Below are positions 56,335 to 64,000 of a stretch of 64,000 nt of DNA, in pieces (the stretch's first letter is position 1; the number at the start of each line of letters is the position of its first letter). The DNA lies in assembly GCA_020353515.1 (NCBI GenBank), contig CP070695.1, positions 3,285,532-3,349,531 of the forward strand. The letters are read 5' to 3'. The notes under the pieces were generated by a model. The model saw nothing but the letters and a program-made list of their open reading frames with translations. It was not told where the DNA came from and made no database searches. Source of the DNA: Candidatus Heimdallarchaeota archaeon (GTDB taxonomy: Archaea > Asgardarchaeota > Heimdallarchaeia > Hodarchaeales > Hodarchaeaceae). Position numbers and translations under genes: made by a program.

Positions 56335-57024
56335 ATTCTCTATTTTCGGAGAAAAACCACAATTAGAACAAGCCCACTTTGCAAATGGTAACAATTCTTT
56401 TTTACGTGATGAAACAGTGACTAATTGGGAAAAAGGTAATAGGTGCCCTTTTTCACATCGAGGACAAGGCGGAGTTGTCATTAAAGACGGTTTTGCTCCA
56501 ATAAAATCCGTTAAAGGTGTGGGAGTTTTTGGAGGGTCTTTTTTTCTCTTTTTTGGAGAGGTTTTAGGGGGGTTTTTAGGAGATTTTTTCTCAGCTTTGG
56601 TTTTTGGAGCTTTCAGAATTGGTGCTTTAGGTGCGATGAGTTTATTTAATTTTGCCTCTGCTTGAGAGTGAATTTTACTTAAGGGAGTTTTATCAAAATC
56701 CTCCACTGGACCTATTCCCTCAAGGGGAATTGAATCGATACAACTCCAAAAATCATCAGGTTCCCCTCCTTGATCTGCTGATTTAATCCGAAAAGTTATT
56801 CCATAATGTCCTCTGATCTCTGAAGCTACTCTACTAGAGATGAATCGGGTTCGAACATCGGCATCTTCCCCAATCCAGATCCAGATTTCTTTTTTTCCCT
56901 CTTCAACGAAGATATAAACTTCTGTGGATTTTAGGTTCTCTTTTTTAAAGACAACTGGGTCAAAAAAACCATCATTTTGCACTTGATAAGCTACGATTCG
57001 AGTATTTCCCAAAAAACCAGCCAC
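56329..57024 (-). CDS. Gelsolin-like domain protein with C-terminal zinc ribbon
   Basis: The 231-residue protein has a single gelsolin/ADF-type repeat at about 34-97: EVYIFVEEGKKEIWIWIGEDA, an AS-rich helix, then the typical GGEPDDFW ending. A lysine/proline-rich linker (130-170) follows, then a zinc ribbon with C187, C190, C219 and C222. Gelsolin repeats cap or sever actin filaments; Asgard archaea carry such proteins along with actin homologues. The start is GTG 57024. One repeat plus a zinc ribbon is an unusual layout. Confidence 0.75.
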   Translation of the reverse strand: MAGFLGNTRIVAYQVQNDGFFDPVVFKKENLKSTEVYIFVEEGKKEIWIWIGEDADVRTRFISSRVASEIRGHYGITFRIKSADQGGEPDDFWSCIDSIPLEGIGPVEDFDKTPLSKIHSQAEAKLNKLIAPKAPILKAPKTKAEKKSPKNPPKTSPKKRKKDPPKTPTPLTDFIGAKPSLMTTPPCPRCEKGHLLPFSQLVTVSSRKKELLPFAKWACSNCGFSPKIENL

Positions 57025-57110
57025 TCTACAGTTAGACGAGTGTGTTTCCCTGTAATATCAACAATATAAAAACTTCAAGATTGATTTTTATTTGGTGCTT
57101 TTCTCAAGGT

Positions 57111-57749
57111 TCAAATTAATTCATTCGATAAATTTGCTTTAACTGGAGATTGCTTCATCAAAGCTAAGATCGATCTTATTTGAATGATCTGAAGCGGTAG
57201 ATGTTCTATTCTCACTGTTTTAATAAGTATATAATATGTAGGAGTGTTGATGATCTTCTCAATGCCAGTAAAATCAGTTATTTGTTTAACATTTGATTTT
57301 TCTTTAGAAATGTAAATTTCCATTGAAAATTCTCTCATAAATAAGCCTCGAAAAGAAGATCGCTTTCGACGAATTACGATTCTCGTTTCTACATCAAGAA
57401 GAGAGAGTAATCTTTCAGGAAAAATTATTCCCTTCCTTATCCAGACCATTTGGCCATTGGATCCAGTGAGATCTGTTAATGAGGGTACCCAAAGGAATAA
57501 CATTTCAACTAATACTAATAACCCAATAAGAAATATCGCTGAACTGACTATCTCAATGATATTTATTGCAAGCGAGTCAGCTATTGTTTTGTAATCTGTT
57601 TGTTCGGAAGATGAAAAGGTTACTTCTCTCATATTCTGCATAGTAGAACGTAAACCAATTATTAGAAACATTGAGGAAAAAGCAGCTGTTAAAATTACAA
57701 TGAAAGTGACCTGATATCTCCGAACTCTCTGTTTTGGTAGTAACAGCAA
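57111..57749 (-). CDS. Two-helix membrane protein with C-terminal soluble domain
   Basis: The 212-residue protein has two membrane segments (about 14-34 and 66-88), then a basic beta-rich domain possibly of PH-like type (about 100-190). The start is TTG 57749, with a strong GGGGTGA about nine bases upstream that overlaps the stop of the preceding winged-helix gene. It is therefore translationally linked to that regulator. No family recognised. Confidence 0.65.
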   Translation of the reverse strand: MLLLPKQRVRRYQVTFIVILTAAFSSMFLIIGLRSTMQNMREVTFSSSEQTDYKTIADSLAINIIEIVSSAIFLIGLLVLVEMLFLWVPSLTDLTGSNGQMVWIRKGIIFPERLLSLLDVETRIVIRRKRSSFRGLFMREFSMEIYISKEKSNVKQITDFTGIEKIINTPTYYILIKTVRIEHLPLQIIQIRSILALMKQSPVKANLSNELI

Positions 57750-57758
57750 TATTTTTTT

Positions 57759-58232
57759 TCACCCCTTTTCTTTTCTATCCTTAAGCAATTCCCGTAACGA
57801 TTCACCATGTATTTGAACAAGTTCAACTAACCGATTTACTAATTGATTATCGAAATTGGCGTATGCCATCTTCAGACGGGAGTGAACTTCATCAATTCGG
57901 ACAAGTCCTTGCTTTTCTAGGATTTTAAGATCACGGTATATAGATTTTGATTGAACAGAGATTCCTAGTGCTCGAGCTAAATCAATTCCTGAGCTTCCTT
58001 GAGGATACATCGAAATTAGTTGCATAAAAATTAACCTTTGATGAAATGATAGTGGAGTAGTAAATAGAAAGATCAAGCTGGCATAATAATCCCTAGTCAA
58101 TGCATGAAGCCTGTTTGAAAGCGACATAGCATATTTTTCTATTTCTGGTCTTACTTGAGACGTTGTTTCAAGTGAAGAGAGAATATCACGAAGAGAATCG
58201 ATCTTCTCGGCTTCCGACGATCGAATAACCAT
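57759..58232 (-). CDS. Winged-helix transcription regulator
   Basis: The 157-residue protein is helical, with a winged helix at about 65-125: RLIFMQLISMYPQGSSGIDLARALGISVQSKSIYRDL, followed by LEKQGLVRI and a wing. The N-terminal and C-terminal helices may be for dimerisation. It is followed, nine bases on, by the membrane protein gene whose ribosome-binding site lies in its last codons. It is likely a local regulator with an unknown signal. Confidence 0.75.
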   Translation of the reverse strand: MVIRSSEAEKIDSLRDILSSLETTSQVRPEIEKYAMSLSNRLHALTRDYYASLIFLFTTPLSFHQRLIFMQLISMYPQGSSGIDLARALGISVQSKSIYRDLKILEKQGLVRIDEVHSRLKMAYANFDNQLVNRLVELVQIHGESLRELLKDRKEKG

Positions 58233-58374
58233 TTAATGACTGAGCTCCTTTAATTTTATTTATTACTCCAAATCTGAAGTAAGTGTTGGTGACAACACCA
58301 GACGTATTTTATTTAAATATTGTTAGAAAGATCTCACTGATATAGAAAGCATAGATTTTTTTTGTGGTTTTGAC

Positions 58375-58890
58375 ATGGTGCATCAATCTACTAGAAGCGT
58401 TTTAAGGAGAGTCAAAGGTTTTTCTGAGAATACAAAAGAAGAAGATACAGGAACTCCAGAGATAAATTATGAGACTGTTATTAAAGGCACTACTCTAGAT
58501 GTTTATTTCTATTTATTACGGAAGAAAAGCGCTGCTGGAGTTCGAGAAATCCAACGAAGTCTAGATCTTTCATCTCCTAGCGTTTCTAGTTATCATTTGG
58601 ACAAACTCGAGACACTAGGAATAGTTCGAAAAAACAGATTTGGGAATTATGAGGTAGCAAAGAAGATCGACATCGGTGCATTAAATCAATTTGTTATGAT
58701 TGGCAATTTCACTCTCCCTCGCTTCTTTTTCTACGCAATATTCGTTTCTGTGGTATTTATAGGGTACATCATCTTATTTTTAACATTCCCCCTCTCCACA
58801 GGTGAGGTTTTCGCACTCATTTTTGGATTATTCGGAGTTTTCGTCTGTTGGATGGAAACACTTCTCAGTTGGCGTAATAAACCGTTCTGA
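58375..58890 (+). CDS. Winged-helix DNA-binding protein with two membrane helices
   Basis: The 171-residue protein has a basic N-terminus, a winged helix at about 35-100 (AAGVREIQRSLDLSSPSVSSYHLDKLETLGIVRK) and two hydrophobic helices at about 115-160. It looks like a membrane-bound transcription regulator. It is divergent from the other winged-helix gene, so these may control each other; this is inference. Confidence 0.72.
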   Translation: MVHQSTRSVLRRVKGFSENTKEEDTGTPEINYETVIKGTTLDVYFYLLRKKSAAGVREIQRSLDLSSPSVSSYHLDKLETLGIVRKNRFGNYEVAKKIDIGALNQFVMIGNFTLPRFFFYAIFVSVVFIGYIILFLTFPLSTGEVFALIFGLFGVFVCWMETLLSWRNKPF

Positions 58891-58895
58891 CTCCT

Positions 58896-59423
58896 TTATA
58901 GAAAACGGATTCTTTCTCGTATATCAATTTCTGGAAACTTCGGTTCTTGCTCTGTATCTCGCCAGAGCTCATTCATTTTGTTCTTTTCTATTAACATGGA
59001 AATTTCCTTGACAAACTGGATTAATTCTCTGATCTTTCGTGAAAAACGGTACATTGACATTTCATCAAAGCGGAATCCCAGAAAAACTCTAAGATCTTCG
59101 CTAGAACCTGTTGAAATAACTCTACCAGTAAAATAATGACCTTGAACTTTCATTACACCCCGAAGAAAAGAATTAATAGTGTCTTTAGACTCGTTTGACA
59201 ATCGTGTTAATCCATTTGAGAAAAAAGAGATATGAGAAAAGTCTTTTTCTAATGTGATATTAATATCAGGGCAATTCTTGATTGGGAGGAGAAAAGTAAA
59301 ACTGCCATCGTGTGAATCAGATAAAATGACATATTCTAAGCCTAAAAGATCCAACCAATGCTTAATTTGCTCAATTTGCTTAGGAAACTTCATGTATTTG
59401 TCGATTGGTTGAAGAGATCCCAT
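58896..59423 (-). CDS. Hypothetical protein, possible YbjN/T3S-chaperone-like fold
   Basis: About 175 residues from ATG 59423 (AAGGA about ten bases upstream; ATG 59432 and the open frame to 59483 are alternatives). Strand-rich in the middle (DINITLEKDFSHISFFSNG, RVISTGSSEDLRVFLGFRF) with helices on both sides (INSFLRGVMKV, IRELIQFVKEISMLIE), an arrangement like YbjN/secretion-chaperone proteins. The match is by impression only. It ends five bases from the plus-strand winged-helix gene. Confidence 0.5.
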   Translation of the reverse strand: MGSLQPIDKYMKFPKQIEQIKHWLDLLGLEYVILSDSHDGSFTFLLPIKNCPDINITLEKDFSHISFFSNGLTRLSNESKDTINSFLRGVMKVQGHYFTGRVISTGSSEDLRVFLGFRFDEMSMYRFSRKIRELIQFVKEISMLIEKNKMNELWRDTEQEPKFPEIDIRERIRFL

Positions 59424-59513
59424 TAAATTCATTTTCCTTTGAGATAAACCTGAGACTACTACAATTAAAGAAGAAGAAAACACTATATTAATGATTTTTC
59501 TTTTTCTTCTCTC

Positions 59514-60083
59514 TTACTCTACTGTTATTTCAAAATGAGTAGGATTTAAAAAAGGAATCAATGCCATCATGACGCTTTGTTTTAAGATATCAAAGCGAGT
59601 GACGACATTCCGAGTAAAAAACCCTACAGCGCCTTCTTTTTGTTTAATATTTGAAATTCCACTAATATCTGTCATAATATCTCCCAATTCCAAGTCCTGA
59701 GAATTGATTAATTTTTTGTACAATTTTTGAGGTAGGGGAATTTCACATCCTCTTACTGTTTCAATGAAAGAATGATTACTTACAGAGCTGTAAACTATAA
59801 TCCTAGGATTGTTGTAAGATGTCAGAACGATACCTCCTTCAATTCCAACATAAAAATCGAATCCTGGTTTGTGATTCCGAGCACTTTTCACTCTCCACCT
59901 TGATGCTTCATAAGTTTGTCCTTCGCCAAGAGGTTGTGCCTTCGGGTGATCACCTGTCAGATCAATTTCAGAAGTCTCAATGTTAGAAATTACAGATTTC
60001 ACATAAAAACTTGAAAAGGCTTCTTGAACTGCTCGTATTTTCACAGGATTCACACTAACGACAAGTACTTTAATTTCCAACAA
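59514..60083 (-). CDS. DUF84 inosine/xanthosine triphosphatase-like protein
   Basis: The 189-residue protein has VVSVNPVKIRAVQEAF at the N-terminus, QPLGEGQTYEASRWR, YVGIEGGIV, LELGDIMTDISGISNIKQKEGAV and a final MALIPFLNP. This is the DUF84/YjjX pattern; such enzymes hydrolyse non-canonical purine triphosphates. The start is TTG 60083, immediately after the Nep1 stop, with GGAGGA in the last Nep1 codons as ribosome-binding site. Translation is thus coupled to nep1. Confidence 0.87.
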   Translation of the reverse strand: MLEIKVLVVSVNPVKIRAVQEAFSSFYVKSVISNIETSEIDLTGDHPKAQPLGEGQTYEASRWRVKSARNHKPGFDFYVGIEGGIVLTSYNNPRIIVYSSVSNHSFIETVRGCEIPLPQKLYKKLINSQDLELGDIMTDISGISNIKQKEGAVGFFTRNVVTRFDILKQSVMMALIPFLNPTHFEITVE

Positions 60084-60773
60084 TCAATCCTCCAACCAGT
60101 GAATGATCTTTGCTACAATAACCCAAGCTGGTTTTACCTCATCATATATTGTAAGAAGAATTAACTCTTGGATTAGAGTAGATGATTCAAAGAAACGAAA
60201 TTCTGTTTCTCCATATTGAAATCCTCCAATTAGAAATACACCTGAAGAGGGGGGTGAAAGATCTGTAAGATTCTTCATAATAATTGATTCTTTCATGTTT
60301 TTAGGTGGGATATCACATAAGTGAATTTCTGTTTCTTCAAATTGCTTGAGTAATTTACTAAGTTTGCAACGTTTCGCGGTCAGAATCGGTTCACCTGAAA
60401 TAGGAACCCTTTGTTTTAATAAAAGTTGTGAAAATAATCCACAAAATCTATTGTAATTCACTGGTACTCTCCATTGGGAAGGAATCTTGATACATAGATC
60501 GTTGCGTGTATGTATGAAGACTTGGATTTTTCCCTGTTTAAATAAAGGAGAATAAACCACGTTCAATAGTGAATGATGGATAATGTCAGGTCTTCCTCGT
60601 TTTTCCTTGTCATCCAACGAGTCCACTAATGACCGATGTATAGCCCCATCCAGCAATAGACCCCTATTTTTCTTTTTTAGGTTTTTCTGCCATTTTTTTC
60701 GAATTAATGGGTGTTTCCGCAAAGATTCTGGGATTAATTCGAGAGCGGATTCAAATAAAATTATTGTTATCAA
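60084..60773 (-). CDS. nep1: Nep1/Emg1 rRNA pseudouridine N1-methyltransferase
   Basis: The 229-residue SPOUT-type methyltransferase has LLDGAIH, GRPDIIHHSLLNVVYSPL, IHTRNDLCIKIP, RVPVNYNRFCGLF and IGGFQYGE, all Nep1 hallmarks. It methylates N1 of a pseudouridine in the small-subunit rRNA, an archaeal/eukaryotic step in ribosome assembly. The start is TTG 60773 with GGAGAA eight bases upstream. It precedes the DUF84 gene. Confidence 0.93.
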   Translation of the reverse strand: MITIILFESALELIPESLRKHPLIRKKWQKNLKKKNRGLLLDGAIHRSLVDSLDDKEKRGRPDIIHHSLLNVVYSPLFKQGKIQVFIHTRNDLCIKIPSQWRVPVNYNRFCGLFSQLLLKQRVPISGEPILTAKRCKLSKLLKQFEETEIHLCDIPPKNMKESIIMKNLTDLSPPSSGVFLIGGFQYGETEFRFFESSTLIQELILLTIYDEVKPAWVIVAKIIHWLED

Positions 60774-60952
60774 TATTGTTTCTCCAAATTACGCTAATGG
60801 TTGAAATTTTACACAGGTGTCGTCAAATTACCAGAGTTCCGACAAAAAAATCTAGTTTAGCTGTAAAGCTTTTCTGTTTTTTACAGTTCGTACATGACCA
60901 TTCTCAGGCTTCATTTCATATATTCCGCCTGTTGGTCTAATATTTATCCTAC

Positions 60953-61234
60953 TTGAGTTTGTCTCTGAGAATTAATTCTTTAAAATTAGGGTGCCTTCCT
61001 AAATTTTATAACAATCTAATTCTTGTAGATATAACTGTGAATCGTATGCTTCAAAGTTATTATGTTCCGAAAAAATTGAGAACAATTCATTTTCCTGGTC
61101 AACAAATAGAAGTTTGGCTTAATGAGAGAAAAATATCTTGTTTAGACGACGTTTCGCCTAGAGAAAGACCTTTTATCAAAGATTTTATCAGTAATCTCGA
61201 AGAGCTTGGCTGGAAAGTTCGTATCCAAATTTAA
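60953..61234 (+). CDS. Hypothetical small protein
   Basis: The frame from TTG 60953 gives 93 residues; an ATG at 61046 would give 62 (MLQSYYVPKK...). The C-terminal half reads as a compact alpha/beta unit with a helix (RPFIKDFISNLEELGW) and a terminal strand (KVRIQI), which looks protein-like. No ribosome-binding site is clear. I recognise no family. Confidence 0.45.
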   Translation: MSLSLRINSLKLGCLPKFYNNLILVDITVNRMLQSYYVPKKLRTIHFPGQQIEVWLNERKISCLDDVSPRERPFIKDFISNLEELGWKVRIQI

Positions 61235-61294
61235 TTAATTATTTTTGACAAAAAGCTTTACATTAACAAATGACGAAAATTTCTCTCAAGGATC

Positions 61295-62566
61295 TCATTC
61301 TGATGTACCATCTAATGAACTTGGAGACGATAGGTACTTGGAGAGTAATTCGTGTACCCTTAGAAATTCCTCTTCTTCGGGGGTATTCTCCTTTAAAATT
61401 GAAGCTAATCTTTGAACAGTTTCATTTCCCTGCAATTCACCTATTTTTGTGAAAAATCGATCGAAGGTGGATGCATCGACTTCGGCCAGAATATCACCAA
61501 CCCGAGCATAATAATCTTCTGTAATTTCACTATTTGATAATAGATCAATTAAGATAGGAAAACTAACTAGACCTCTTGACAAACATGCTTCCTTAATAAC
61601 TGCTTGTTCCTCTTCGGGTGCTTTTTCTAAATGTGAAATAAGAATTTTAAACGAATCTTCACTCGAAATTTCTTGTAAAGCATAGATTGTTTGTAATTTT
61701 GTGTAGTCCCCTGTTGAATCGTTGTTCAACAACTCGGTTAAAGTCGGAGTTCCACTGTCGTGTTTTGTCTTCCCCAAAAGCTCAACAAATCCACCACGCT
61801 GTATATCATTTTCAGAATTTTGAATTGCATTAATTAAATTGGGGATCGCCATTTCCTTATATCGTCCCAAAATAGCACGAATCATTTGGTCTGTCCGTTG
61901 ATCAAATTGGCCAACCATTGCTATAAGAGGTTCAATTCCACTCTCATTTTTCATTTCTTCTAGCGCGTATCCTGCAGAAACTCGTACTTCAACCTCAAGG
62001 ATATCATTAGTTAGAGCTTCATACATCTTTTCCCCTGCAGGTGAGGCGTACTCTTTCATCGCAGCGAGGATAAATGCATACTGTTGTTTCATATTTGCAG
62101 GTGCCTCATCATACTTGTCTAATATTGAAGGAATCCGCTCTGGCCAACAGGCTTCCCACATGGCTTTTTTGTGACATTTCTCAAACACACTTGCGTCAAA
62201 AGGCGCAATTTGTTCAGCTTTACAAGTAAAAGTAAGACGTTTTCGTAGAAGAAAAGGACATTTTGTCCGATAATTCATGTAAGGGACATTTGTACGCCAT
62301 GATGCGAATTTATAGGCTGTTATTTCGAACCAACGAACAACAACAGAATAAGAAAATATGAAAAGCAAAATAGTTCCAATTAATGTTCCTAGTGAAACAC
62401 CTAGAAAAAGGTGAACGAGTCCTCCTAAAACCTCATAATACTGAAAAAATAGTATCCATAATATTATCGTAAACATGGTCATGAAAACAGCATTCATTAA
62501 GTCAGATATGAAACTAGGTGGCGCAGGAGTTGAATTAGGTACACTTTCTGATTGATTTAATTCCAT
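61295..62566 (-). CDS. HEAT-repeat protein with N-terminal membrane helices and Cys4 cluster
   Basis: The 423-residue protein has two membrane helices (about 22-44 and 47-74). Four cysteines at 103, 115, 131 and 140 may form a metal site, then about eight HEAT-like helix pairs (about 145-395: VEVRVSAGYALEEMKNESG, MIRAILGRYKEMAIPNLINAIQ, and so on). HEAT arrays bind proteins. It is flanked by intergenic regions and has no obvious partner. Confidence 0.75.
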   Translation of the reverse strand: MELNQSESVPNSTPAPPSFISDLMNAVFMTMFTIILWILFFQYYEVLGGLVHLFLGVSLGTLIGTILLFIFSYSVVVRWFEITAYKFASWRTNVPYMNYRTKCPFLLRKRLTFTCKAEQIAPFDASVFEKCHKKAMWEACWPERIPSILDKYDEAPANMKQQYAFILAAMKEYASPAGEKMYEALTNDILEVEVRVSAGYALEEMKNESGIEPLIAMVGQFDQRTDQMIRAILGRYKEMAIPNLINAIQNSENDIQRGGFVELLGKTKHDSGTPTLTELLNNDSTGDYTKLQTIYALQEISSEDSFKILISHLEKAPEEEQAVIKEACLSRGLVSFPILIDLLSNSEITEDYYARVGDILAEVDASTFDRFFTKIGELQGNETVQRLASILKENTPEEEEFLRVHELLSKYLSSPSSLDGTSE

Positions 62567-63059
62567 CGTTAAATGCCTCCTTGGAATAAATGAAAGATAA
62601 TTGCATTAATATAGTTTGGTAACGAAAAACTAATTTAAGTTATGAATTTTTTGAATTGTGCTTAAAAATAATAAAGAAAAATGGAAGAAACCAAAGATCA
62701 AATATTCTCAGTCTTAACTTTCAATTAGTTACTATGATACATTGAGGTTTTAATTGGAAATAAAGTCGTCAAACTCTAATTGTACACAAAAAAAGTTAAA
62801 CAAGAGTGTTAAGGAACTCTAGTTTTACCTATCTTAAAGATGAAAGTTCTAGCCTATCCTAATTCCATCTCCTTCTAATAGGTATTCCATATCTCCATAT
62901 TTTGAATGATAGATTTGCGAAGGGATATTATTAAGTATAAGGAGATAACATGTTCCTATAAGAAGACACAAGGATTACACTTACAGAAATAGTAATAATC
63001 CCAGAGATTACAATTAGTTCATCCAAAATTCAGTTCTCCGTAACATAATCTGGTGAATA
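62567..63059. other. AT-rich intergenic region downstream of a short CPBP-like ORF
   Basis: This 493-base gap has no convincing full gene. On the minus strand just after the upstream ORF stop (63060), a frame reads hydrophobic residues (DELIVISGIITISVSV) with interrupting stops, as expected if the remainder of a CPBP membrane protease had decayed here. No RNA gene or repeat seen. Confidence 0.45.
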
Positions 63060-63383
63060 TTAATCTTCTTTGTATTGAATTTGAACAAGAAATGTTTTTG
63101 GAGGTAAAGGCTTAAAATACGGTATTAGTCCTTTGATATTAAAATTATTAGTCTCCTTTTTACTCATATAAAGGAGAATTGCGAGTTCGATAGGGATTAA
63201 GATTAACAAATCTGCAAGAATCAATGTAAGCAGAAGAGGAAATCCTAATGCCTCTACAATTGGGGCAGCTAAAATATCAAACATCAAAATTAGCAAAATT
63301 GGAAATAGGTGCAAAAATATTGATTTACCGATTGTCATTTGATCAATATGATCTTTCGTTACAGTAAATACCATTTTATTCAT
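63060..63383 (-). pseudogene. N-terminal fragment of a CPBP-like membrane protease
   Basis: The 107-residue ORF has two hydrophobic helices. Its GFPLLLTLILADLLILIPIE and GLIPYFKP segments resemble the N-terminal region of CPBP-family intramembrane proteases (full length about 250-300), but the catalytic part (EExxxR, His) is missing. The following region keeps traces of hydrophobic reading with stops. I infer a truncated or decayed gene; a genuine small two-helix protein cannot be excluded. Confidence 0.45.
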
Positions 63384-63500
63384 CTTTTTTCATTACGTGT
63401 GTTGTAAAAGCTAGATTAAGAGGAAAAATCCGAAAGAGAAGTTTTAACCTCAATTCGATGATTCATCTATCAGCCTTCTTACTTTCTTTGCGAATTATAT

Positions 63501-64000
63501 TTAATTTCTTTGTAGATATTCTCTGACATAAAGTCCTAGAAAGATAATTCCAATAGAGAAAAGTGCAATTCCAGTTATTTTGAAAATTTCAGCGACTTCC
63601 ACAAACTGTAGTAAAGTTTGACTAAATAATGGCGAAAAGAATTGACCTAAAAATAAAAATGATGTGAAACCACTCAATATTCGCCCTCTTACTGTTTCTG
63701 GAATATCACCAACTAGCCATACTGTGATATTGGGTACCAACAAACCGAATCCTGATCCTGCAATTAACAAACTAAGAATCACAAAAGCGTGTGTGGTAGA
63801 AAGCGAAATCATAAAAAAACCCATCCCAAAAAGACCAAATGCTAGGATGAAAATGACCCTAAAGTTAAATTTCTGTTTAACCTTGTTATAAAATAGCGCT
63901 ACTATTCCCCCTGATAAGGTAAGAGAAGCAAGTGTAATTCCTACTACATCAAGATTAAGTGAAAGATATTGAGTCAGAAAGAATGGTAGCTCAGTCACAC
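63501..64000 (-). CDS. MFS-type transporter, C-terminal part (cut by window edge)
   Basis: The reverse strand is open from the window edge to 63501, giving 165 residues from a GTG at 63998 with five or so membrane helices. It includes GFGLLVPNITVWLVGDIPETVRGRILSGFTS, which has the A/B-loop type PETVRGR motif found between helices 10 and 11 of major facilitator proteins. A full MFS protein is about 400 residues, so about half is missing. The substrate is unknown. Confidence 0.8.
   Translation of the reverse strand, partial: VTELPFFLTQYLSLNLDVVGITLASLTLSGGIVALFYNKVKQKFNFRVIFILAFGLFGMGFFMISLSTTHAFVILSLLIAGSGFGLLVPNITVWLVGDIPETVRGRILSGFTSFLFLGQFFSPLFSQTLLQFVEVAEIFKITGIALFSIGIIFLGLYVREYLQRN

Noticed and set aside
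1..64000. tRNA, rRNA, CRISPR, transposase or attachment-site signals
   Set aside because: By eye, I found no cloverleaf with a TPsiC-type arm, no regularly spaced repeats other than the coding repeat in NfeD, and no transposase or integrase. A tRNAscan-SE run would settle the tRNA question.

Overview
The window is AT-rich, carries no rRNA, tRNA, CRISPR array or recognisable insertion sequence, and is packed with about 60 protein genes on both strands, mostly in short operons. The content points to an Asgard archaeon. The evidence is an archaeal Nep1, an Lhr-type helicase, a beta-CASP nuclease, KaiC-like ATPases and an ADP-forming acyl-CoA synthetase subunit, together with several longin/roadblock-like proteins and a gelsolin-domain protein. 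A lineage near Heimdallarchaeia is plausible but unproven. Starts are a mix of ATG, GTG and TTG, and several of the GTG and TTG starts sit behind clear Shine-Dalgarno sequences.

Left part (1-11.8 kb). A minus-strand operon (creatininase-family hydrolase, Gfo/Idh/MocA dehydrogenase, IlvD/Edd dehydratase, a small zinc-ribbon membrane protein, and a TPP enzyme cut by the window edge) looks like a sugar-acid or cyclitol degradation set. It is followed by an alpha/beta hydrolase, a membrane M28 peptidase, a longin/roadblock-like protein, a DmpA-family peptidase, a GNAT acetyltransferase, a longin-plus-receiver-like fusion and a divergent NadE paralogue.

12-22 kb. An Lhr-type helicase faces an ICC-like metallophosphoesterase. 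Behind the phosphoesterase lie a nucleotidyltransferase, an overlapping 53-residue small ORF and an 83-residue unknown. Then come a PIG-L deacetylase, a possible luciferase-fold protein, an ArsR-type regulator, an inositol-monophosphatase-family enzyme and a roadblock protein.

22-35.4 kb. IleRS is followed by a short AlaRS that resembles the abbreviated AlaRS of candidate-phyla bacteria. On the other strand a long operon encodes a three-gene 3-methylcrotonyl-CoA-type carboxylase, a LiuC-type methylglutaconyl-CoA hydratase, an alpha/beta hydrolase, a YdjC deacetylase, and a two-gene (amidase + NadE) NAD synthetase. Together these suggest leucine-derived carbon reaching HMG-CoA, and de novo NAD synthesis using glutamine nitrogen.

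36-53 kb. An NfeD protein with an Asp/His hexad repeat is paired with an SPFH/flotillin protein. Next are a longin-TPR protein, a large unknown helical protein, a CPBP protease with an omega-amidase-like enzyme, a beta-CASP nuclease with a novel N-terminal half, a tandem KaiC-like ATPase whose second P-loop is degenerate, MtnA, a DUF2284 protein, a kinase-fold protein behind an acyl-CoA synthetase alpha subunit, and an Fpg/Nei glycosylase with a longin-like partner.

53-64 kb. LarC and LarB (no LarA or LarE here) precede a YkgJ-type Cys-cluster protein. That gene converges on the gelsolin/zinc-ribbon protein. After it come a winged-helix/membrane-protein cluster, a Nep1-DUF84 pair with stop and start abutting, a HEAT-repeat membrane protein, a short CPBP-like fragment, and an MFS transporter cut by the right edge.
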